Assembly (NCBI GenBank): GCA_029167225.1
Contig: JARFNK010000010.1
Location: 144,902 to 208,901, forward strand
DNA from: Sphingobium arseniciresistens
GTDB lineage: Bacteria > Pseudomonadota > Alphaproteobacteria > Sphingomonadales > Sphingomonadaceae
DNA length: 64,000 nt
Reading direction: 5' to 3'
Shown here: piece after piece, positions 58,898 to 64,000 of the stretch
How the letters are laid out: every line of letters begins with the position of its first letter
Position numbering within the stretch: position 1 is the first letter of the stretch
Made by a program: the position numbers and the translations under genes
Notes under the pieces: generated by a model
Told to the model about the DNA's origin: nothing
Databases searched by the model: none
What the model saw: only the letters and a program-made list of their open reading frames with translations

Positions 58898-60775
58898 GAT
58901 GGCGTCAGGAACCGCGTCCGGACGGAAGCGGTTCTGGGACGCCAGCCTTACCCCGGAATTGGGGGCTCCATAGCCGGTATAGCCTGCGGCGCGCTGAACA
59001 AATTCAAAGAAGAACAGCTTGTCGAAGGCACGGCTGTAAAGCTGCCAATATGGCGCGCCATCGCCATCTTCGTCATACAGAATGCCATGGTCGGCCATGC
59101 GTGCGATCAGTGCATCGTCAAACCCGAAACGCGCGGCGAGATCATCATAATAATTGGCCGGGATATCCAGCATCGCCGCCCCGCCTTGACGCAGCGCTTC
59201 GGCCGTGGCGAAAATATCGTCTGTCGTCAGCGCGACATGCTGATAACCGCCGCCTATCCCGTGATCGAGAAAGCGCGACGACAAGGTTTCACGCGCGTCC
59301 GAAGCATTGAGCGTGACGCGGAACGCGCCATCGGTAGATTGCAGTGCCTGGCTATGGACGAGCCCAGCGGGATCGATCACATCTTGCGCGGCGCGCACCT
59401 CCAAGCCGAAAAGTGCCCGCCAATAGAGCTGCCAGGACAGAAATTCGTCATTGTGGACAACGGCAGCCAGATGATCGATCCCGCGTGCATGGACGGCACC
59501 GTCCAGTTCCGGCGCGTCGAGCGCGGCGAACTCCCGCGCCCACAGCCCTTCCACTTCATTATCGTCGATCAGGTAGATGAGGCTGCCGCCGACGCCCCTG
59601 AGCGCGGGCATCGCCATGCGGCCCGGACGGCCCGCAGGGCTATAGGCCTTCATCCCCAACGCCGCGGCGCGGGCGAGAACCGCCGCCTTGTCTTTCACCC
59701 TCACGCCGATAGCGCAGATCGACGTTCCCTGCGTCGTGCGATAGGCGCTGGCGAACCCCTTGGGCTCGGCGTTGATGACCAGATTGATGCTGCCCTGACG
59801 CCAGCGCGTCACCTTCTTCTGGCGATGTTCTCCGACCAAATTGAAGCCGAGCGACGCAAAGCTGCTGCCAAGGCGGGCGGAGTTGCGCGCATCGGCGGTG
59901 AATTCCACGAATTCAGCGCCCAGCACGGGCTGCGGTGCGGGCATGTCGGTGGGCATGCCCAGCAGCCTTCTGGCAGCGTCGCGAACATTGTCGAGCGATC
60001 GATGCCCATCTTCCGCCACCAGTCGCGCCGCGTTGGAACGAAAGCGATCGTTGAAAATCTCCAGCGACAGCGGCCCTTTATAGCCAGTCCGCAAGATCTC
60101 TGCGACAAAGCCGGTGACGTCCAGTCCCCCCTGGCCTGGCAGGTTGCGGAAATGCCGGCTCCAATAGAGCAGGTCCATGTCGAGCAGCGGTGCGTCGGCC
60201 AACTGAACGAACGCGATCTTGTCGCCGGGGATGGCGCGGATGCTGTCGTTCGGGATCTTTCGGGATAGCGAATGGAAACTGTCGAGGATGATGCCTATGG
60301 CGGGATGATCGACAGCCTCGACGATCGCCCAGGCGTCGCGATGATCATGCACATGACGTCCCCAGGCGAGCGCCTCATAGCCGACGATGATGCCGCGCTC
60401 TGCCGCCCGCGCGCCAAGCTCGCAAAAGTCGTCGATGATCCGTTGCCGATCACCGAGCGAGGCAGGCGCGCAATTGGAACAGACCAGGATGCGGTCGGTG
60501 CCCAGCGCGTCCATCAGGTCGAACTTGCGCTCCGCCCGATCGAAGGCGCGCTGCCGGAGCAGACCGGGCATGCCCTCAAAATCGCGAAAGGGCTGGTAAA
60601 GCATGCAGGCCAAGCCCAGATCATCCAGCAGCGCGCGCACCTCACGCGGGGAAAGCGGCGATCCGACCAGGTCATTCTCGAAAATCTCGACACCGGCAAA
60701 GCCGGCGGCAGCGGCCGCCCTGAGCTTTTCTTCCAGCGTCCCCCTCAACGAAACTGTGGCGATGGCGTTGGACAT
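58892..60775 (-). CDS. quiC: Fused 3-dehydroshikimate dehydratase and 4-hydroxyphenylpyruvate-dioxygenase-like protein (QuiC type)
   Basis: 627 residues from ATG 60775 (AAAGGAG upstream). Residues ~1-280 are a xylose-isomerase-like TIM barrel (GFAGVEIFENDL, VGYEALAWGRHVHDHRDAW, GIILDSFHSLSR, KGPLSLEIFND), the dehydroshikimate dehydratase half; residues ~290-620 resemble the VOC-fold HPPD half and retain metal-like His-x-His-x-Glu positions (DHLAAVVHNDEF, YQHVALTTDD, LFFFEFV). The dehydratase makes protocatechuate from 3-dehydroshikimate. The fusion is the QuiC1-type arrangement known in Pseudomonas. It converges on oprB with a six-base overlap. Confidence 0.9.
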   Translation of the reverse strand: MSNAIATVSLRGTLEEKLRAAAAAGFAGVEIFENDLVGSPLSPREVRALLDDLGLACMLYQPFRDFEGMPGLLRQRAFDRAERKFDLMDALGTDRILVCSNCAPASLGDRQRIIDDFCELGARAAERGIIVGYEALAWGRHVHDHRDAWAIVEAVDHPAIGIILDSFHSLSRKIPNDSIRAIPGDKIAFVQLADAPLLDMDLLYWSRHFRNLPGQGGLDVTGFVAEILRTGYKGPLSLEIFNDRFRSNAARLVAEDGHRSLDNVRDAARRLLGMPTDMPAPQPVLGAEFVEFTADARNSARLGSSFASLGFNLVGEHRQKKVTRWRQGSINLVINAEPKGFASAYRTTQGTSICAIGVRVKDKAAVLARAAALGMKAYSPAGRPGRMAMPALRGVGGSLIYLIDDNEVEGLWAREFAALDAPELDGAVHARGIDHLAAVVHNDEFLSWQLYWRALFGLEVRAAQDVIDPAGLVHSQALQSTDGAFRVTLNASDARETLSSRFLDHGIGGGYQHVALTTDDIFATAEALRQGGAAMLDIPANYYDDLAARFGFDDALIARMADHGILYDEDGDGAPYWQLYSRAFDKLFFFEFVQRAAGYTGYGAPNSGVRLASQNRFRPDAVPDAIL

Positions 60776-60933
60776 GGACTGCTCCTTTACCGCCATTTTC
60801 GCACTTCAGGAGGCAAGGGGAAAGCGCCTTAGCTGCCAATGCTATACCATGGTGTTATGAAGTAACGGCACTGAATGGTCTCTAAAGACCTGATTTATCT
60901 GCGCTTCGTGCGCCCGATCAGAGTGCCTGCTCC

Positions 60934-61842
60934 TCAGAGTGCCTGCGCCGTCACGTCCCGCGGGAAGCCGGCCGCCAGATGATCGATCAAAGCACGAACG
61001 GCTGGGGGCAAGCCCCTGCGTGTTGTGAAGACCAGATGCACGATGCCCTGGAGCCCGCGCCAGGCAGGCAGGACATGGACGAGCTTGCCGGAAAGCAAGG
61101 CGTCGCGACAGACGTGATCGGGCAGGATCGCTATTCCCAGACCGTCGATGGCGGCGTTGCGCACCGCGGCCATGTCCGTGCAACCCATGCGGGGCTCGAT
61201 CCGGACGACATGTTTGCGGCCGTCTTGCGTCTCCAGATGCCATTCGAGATCGTCCGCTGCATCATGGGTCGCCAGAGTGGGAAGGGATGCCAGGTGCTCG
61301 ATGCTGCCCACCTGTTTCGCCATAGGGGGACTGGCGACGAGGATGCGGGTCGATGTTCCCAGTGACCGCATCGTCAGCGCGGCGTCGCTGGTGAGGCTGG
61401 CGCGCACGCGCAAAGCGAGATCGATCCGCTCCTCGATCAAATCGACCGCGCGATCCGTCGCCACGAGTTGGAGCCGCACCTTGGGATAACGGGCGAGGAA
61501 GGAAGAGATCAGGCCGGATATGGGTTCGATCATGCCCGTCGGACAACTGAACCGGATGCGGCCATGCGGTTCGGCCCGCGCCTGCATCACCAGCGCCTCT
61601 GCCTGTTCCGCCTCCGACAATATGGCGCGGCATCGCTCGTAAAAGGCCTGGCCGGTGTCTGTCACGCGAAAGCGGCGGCTGGATCGCTCGATCAGCCGAA
61701 GCCCGAGGCGCTCTTCCAGTCTCGCGATGCGTCGGCTGAGCTTCGACTTGGGTTCGCGCAGGGCGCGGCCCGCCGCCGCGAAGCCGCCATGGGCGACGAC
61801 CTCCGCGAAATAGGCATAGTCGTTGAGATCAGTCCGCATCAT
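60934..61842 (-). CDS. LysR-family transcriptional regulator
   Basis: 302 residues. N-terminal winged helix with LNDYAYFAEVVAHGGFAAAG, LREPKSKLSRRIARLEERLG and RRFRVTDTGQAFYERCRAIL; then a substrate-binding domain (PHGRIRFSCPTGMIEPISGL, RDALLSGKLVHVLPAWRGLQ). It is divergent from the SDR gene (111 bases apart), the usual arrangement for a LysR protein and its target. It is a different family member from that at 54277. Confidence 0.88.
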   Translation of the reverse strand: MMRTDLNDYAYFAEVVAHGGFAAAGRALREPKSKLSRRIARLEERLGLRLIERSSRRFRVTDTGQAFYERCRAILSEAEQAEALVMQARAEPHGRIRFSCPTGMIEPISGLISSFLARYPKVRLQLVATDRAVDLIEERIDLALRVRASLTSDAALTMRSLGTSTRILVASPPMAKQVGSIEHLASLPTLATHDAADDLEWHLETQDGRKHVVRIEPRMGCTDMAAVRNAAIDGLGIAILPDHVCRDALLSGKLVHVLPAWRGLQGIVHLVFTTRRGLPPAVRALIDHLAAGFPRDVTAQAL

Positions 61843-61952
61843 CGTTCCTCCTGTAGAACGCTAAGTGCCATATCTGCCGTCTACACGCATCATCGTTCTC
61901 GCTGCATCTACAGGGCACCGGCGCTTCGCCGGAGCTTCAAAGGAGACAGACG

Positions 61953-62705
61953 ATGACAAAAAAGTTCGACAACAAGGTCGTGGTCGTGACCGGCGGCACC
62001 AGCGGTATCGGCCTCGCCACCGCAAAGGCCTTCGCCGCGGAGGGCGCATCGGTGTTCATCACCGGCCGCCGCCAGGACGCGCTGGATGCGGCGGTCAAGC
62101 AGATCGGCGGCCGAGTAACGGGCGTGCGCGGCGACATGGCCGATCTGGCTGACATCGACCGGCTCTATGATGCCGTCCAGCAGCAGCATGGCCAGATCGA
62201 CGTGGTCTTCGCCAATGCGGGCGGCGGCGAGATGGCACCACTCGGTTCGATCACCGAGGCGCATTATCAGGCTACCTTCGACACCAATGTGAAGGGCGTC
62301 CTCTTCACGGTGCAGAAGGCGCTGCCGCTCCTGAAGGACGGCGCCTCGGTGATCCTGACAAGCTCGACCACCAGCGTTTCGGGCACGCCCGCCTTCAGCG
62401 TCTACTCGGCGACCAAGGCGGCGGTCCGCAACTTCGCGCGCAACTGGATCCTCGACCTCAAGGACCGGCATATTCGGGTGAATGCGGTCAGCCCCGGCGT
62501 GACGGATACTGCGGGCCTCGACCATCTGTTCGGCGGCGGCGATCAGGCCGAGGGCACGAAGGATTATCTGGCCAGCCTGATCCCCGCCGGCCGCATCGGT
62601 CAACCCGAAGAAATCGCCAAGGCGGTGCTGTTCCTCGCCTCCGATGATGCGAGCTTCGTCAATGGCGTCGAGCTGTTTGTCGATGGCGGTCAGGTCCAGA
62701 TTTGA
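61953..62705 (+). CDS. SDR-family NAD(P)-dependent oxidoreductase
   Basis: 250 residues. The Rossmann start is VVVTGGTSGIGLATAKAFAA (TGxxxGIG), followed by NAG in VVFANAGGGEMAP, the active-site Ser in ILTSSTTSVSG and the Tyr-x3-Lys pair in YSATKAAVRNFARN, and a closing GVELFVDGGQVQI. Classical SDR length. The substrate is unknown; the divergent LysR gene probably controls it. AGGAG-like GGAGACAG lies before the ATG. A 16-bp hairpin follows the stop. Confidence 0.92.
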   Translation: MTKKFDNKVVVVTGGTSGIGLATAKAFAAEGASVFITGRRQDALDAAVKQIGGRVTGVRGDMADLADIDRLYDAVQQQHGQIDVVFANAGGGEMAPLGSITEAHYQATFDTNVKGVLFTVQKALPLLKDGASVILTSSTTSVSGTPAFSVYSATKAAVRNFARNWILDLKDRHIRVNAVSPGVTDTAGLDHLFGGGDQAEGTKDYLASLIPAGRIGQPEEIAKAVLFLASDDASFVNGVELFVDGGQVQI

Positions 62706-62716
62706 ACCTCAACGGC

Positions 62717-62766
62717 CCGAGAGCCGGATGATATGCTGCCTCCGCCGCAGATCATCCGGCTCTCGG
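62717..62766 (+). terminator. Perfect 16-bp hairpin downstream of the SDR gene
   Basis: CCGAGAGCCGGATGAT (62717-62732) pairs exactly with 62751-62766 around an 18-base loop. No T-run follows, so it is a strong structure but only terminator-like. It lies 12 bases after the SDR stop. Confidence 0.6.
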
Positions 62767-63022
62767 TCCATCGAACTGGGAAATGGGAACCGGACTGGCC
62801 GCACCTGGGATGAAGGATCGGCATCGACGGCAAGGATGGATCGGTTTGGCGGCTCCGCGCCATTTGTCGTCACTCAGCGGCTCATTCTCATCTCCCGGAA
62901 GCGGCCATTCGTTCGGATTGGCACCGCCCATCTAGCGACAAAATGCTGCCGGTCGGCCGTCGACCATTTCTAGACTCAGAAGGCGGCCTGAACTTCAGCC
63001 GGATTGCGGACGTTCTTGGTCT
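62767..63022. other. Gap between SDR hairpin and small lipoprotein gene
   Basis: Together with the hairpin this makes about 317 bases without a gene. I see no supported frame; a promoter for the small protein at 63023 should lie at its right end. Confidence 0.5.
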
Positions 63023-63313
63023 ATGCGAACCTACGGCATGAGGCGGTTTGGTATCCTTTTTTTGCTTTACGCGATGTCGGCCTGCTCCGAGCAGCCAAAG
63101 CGCGAGGTTTGGGCTGTGGTTGTCAGTATTGCTGAGCACGCAAACCCCAAATGGCACCCCGACGAGTTGGTCGTCACAGCACGAAGTCAAGATGGAGCCT
63201 TCGGATCAAAAGCCGTTCTGAGGGCACGCCTTCACTGTCGCATTGGTGATACGGTTCACGGTTCTGCACGCGGCATGTCGTTGACGCTAGACGACAGCGC
63301 GTGCGTCGGTTGA
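63023..63313 (+). CDS. Small lipoprotein of unknown function
   Basis: 96 residues. ATG 63023 or 63038 (MRRFGILFLLYAMSACSEQP) begin a short basic-hydrophobic leader ending in a lipobox-like A-M-S-A-C, so Cys would be lipidated. The mature part (KREVWAVVVSIAEHANPKWH ... DELVVTARSQDGAFGSK ... ARLHCRIGDTVHGSARG) is small with a Cys and a His-rich turn. No family recognised. Confidence 0.5.
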   Translation: MRTYGMRRFGILFLLYAMSACSEQPKREVWAVVVSIAEHANPKWHPDELVVTARSQDGAFGSKAVLRARLHCRIGDTVHGSARGMSLTLDDSACVG

Positions 63314-63563
63314 GTCCGCTTTCTGGCTTTCGTACTTGTAAGGGGACTGTCCGCAACCCACCCATCCCTTTAATTTGGGGGGTGGACGAAGCGGTGAGTC
63401 GCGCCGGTGCTGCCCGTCCGGTTCATCTTTGGACCAGATTCGCCGCCAGGACGGCGCGGACGAGTGGGTAGCGGAATGTCTGCTATGCGGGAACATCATT
63501 TGGTTAGCCGACATTCAGTGGGCGTGCTTTTTCGGCGCAGATACCTTTACACACCCGCGCTGG

Positions 63564-63836
63564 TTAGTCGTTCATCCCGTCCGAACGAGAGCGTGTCAGT
63601 TGGCGTCTAGCGCTAAGATAAACCCGCCAGAACCATATCGCGAAAAGCGCGAATGTGAAGCCGCCGACAGCGATGCCCTCGAACGCTGTCGGTGTTTCGC
63701 CCATGCGACGGAATATCAGGCTAAAAATTCCCGCGATCATGAGCGGCACGATCGGCACAATGCTGGAAGGCCCGTTCATGCGCGGCCACCCATCGCCAAG
63801 GTCTCGATCAATCCAAGCGATATAGCGTCGCCACAT
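63564..63836 (-). CDS. Small membrane protein of unknown function
   Basis: 90 residues with two hydrophobic helices (about 25-43, IVPIVPLMIAGIFSLIF; and 52-72, IAVGGFTFALFAIWFWRVYL) separated by a short polar loop. The N-terminus is aromatic and acidic (MWRRYIAWIDRDLGDGWP) and the C-terminus basic. No family recognised. It lies at the right edge with about 160 bases beyond it that hold nothing visible. Confidence 0.55.
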   Translation of the reverse strand: MWRRYIAWIDRDLGDGWPRMNGPSSIVPIVPLMIAGIFSLIFRRMGETPTAFEGIAVGGFTFALFAIWFWRVYLSARRQLTRSRSDGMND

Positions 63837-64000
63837 ACTAACCTCGAAATCTCTTCACGCTTTGACCTTTGGAGCGAACATCCGCAATAAGTAACAGCAC
63901 GACAATGGTCCAATGACATAAAATGGTCGCTTTTGCCTGGTCCGCTTCCGGCAAACGCTTCATCCCCTCCCCGTCGCCCGGCAAGCGTGGAAAGGGGTGG

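Noticed and set aside
59087-60268. 393-codon plus-strand frame opposite the QuiC-type gene
   Set aside because: Shadow of the fused dehydratase/HPPD-like gene.
63375-63890. 171-codon frame at the right edge
   Set aside because: Antisense to the better-supported small membrane protein; no domain.

Overview
The window is high-GC DNA from an alphaproteobacterium, most likely a member of the Sphingomonadaceae (Sphingobium, Sphingomonas or Novosphingobium type). The pointers are SapC beside a giant filamentous haemagglutinin, a Xanthomonas/Caulobacter-type TonB-dependent receptor, the style of the porins and the NagX-type acyltransferase. This placement is inferred from gene content and base composition, not from a marker gene. 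No rRNA, tRNA or CRISPR array was seen.

Bases 1-21305 (+ strand) form a surface-secretion block. It holds the end of a TpsB/FhaC-type outer-membrane transporter, an ExbB/TolQ proton-channel protein fused to a periplasmic DUF2341-LamG module, ExbD, a small membrane protein, TonB, a porin, a small secreted protein, a 4140-residue TpsA-type haemagglutinin, SapC, an OmpH/Skp-like chaperone, two tiny membrane proteins and a TonB-C-like periplasmic protein. The layout suggests a two-partner secretion adhesin with its own Ton/Exb-like energising complex.

Bases 21313-29712 are mixed chromosomal genes: HU, an orphan barstar homologue, two unknowns, a CYTH phosphatase-like protein, a flavodoxin-fold reductase, an endonuclease/exonuclease/phosphatase protein, a Schlafen-AlbA_2 protein next to a protein with an Abi_C-like tail, an MreB paralogue and Rnk.

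Bases 29959-36610 are a nitric-oxide defence island built around the NsrR gene. Leftward lie group III truncated haemoglobin, alternative oxidase, a DUF1971 protein, flavohaemoprotein and a CopD-like membrane protein. Rightward lie nsrR, a 54-residue CxxC protein, a cupin and quinol-dependent NO reductase. Together these sense NO, oxidise or reduce it, and keep a NO-resistant respiratory branch open.

An IS256-family element (37009-38425) follows. It abuts, and has probably cut, the last gene of a leftward five-gene operon (45024 to 38289): a PHP-SMC (TrlF-type) ATPase, a frameshifted Abi_C protein, a GNAT enzyme, a 113-residue unknown and a CoiA/DUF6035-like nuclease. This is the best candidate for an undescribed (defence-type) system. 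IS5 debris and palindromic repeats border it on the right.

Bases 45704-53759 are an amino-sugar locus: GntR/UTRA regulator, TonB-dependent receptor, GH89 alpha-N-acetylglucosaminidase and NagX-like acyltransferase. Bases 54277-60775 are a quinate/shikimate locus: LysR, aromatic-acid MFS transporter, shikimate-dehydrogenase-family enzyme, OprB-type porin and a fused 3-dehydroshikimate dehydratase/HPPD-like protein, which together would deliver protocatechuate. The right end has a divergent LysR/SDR pair and two small envelope proteins.
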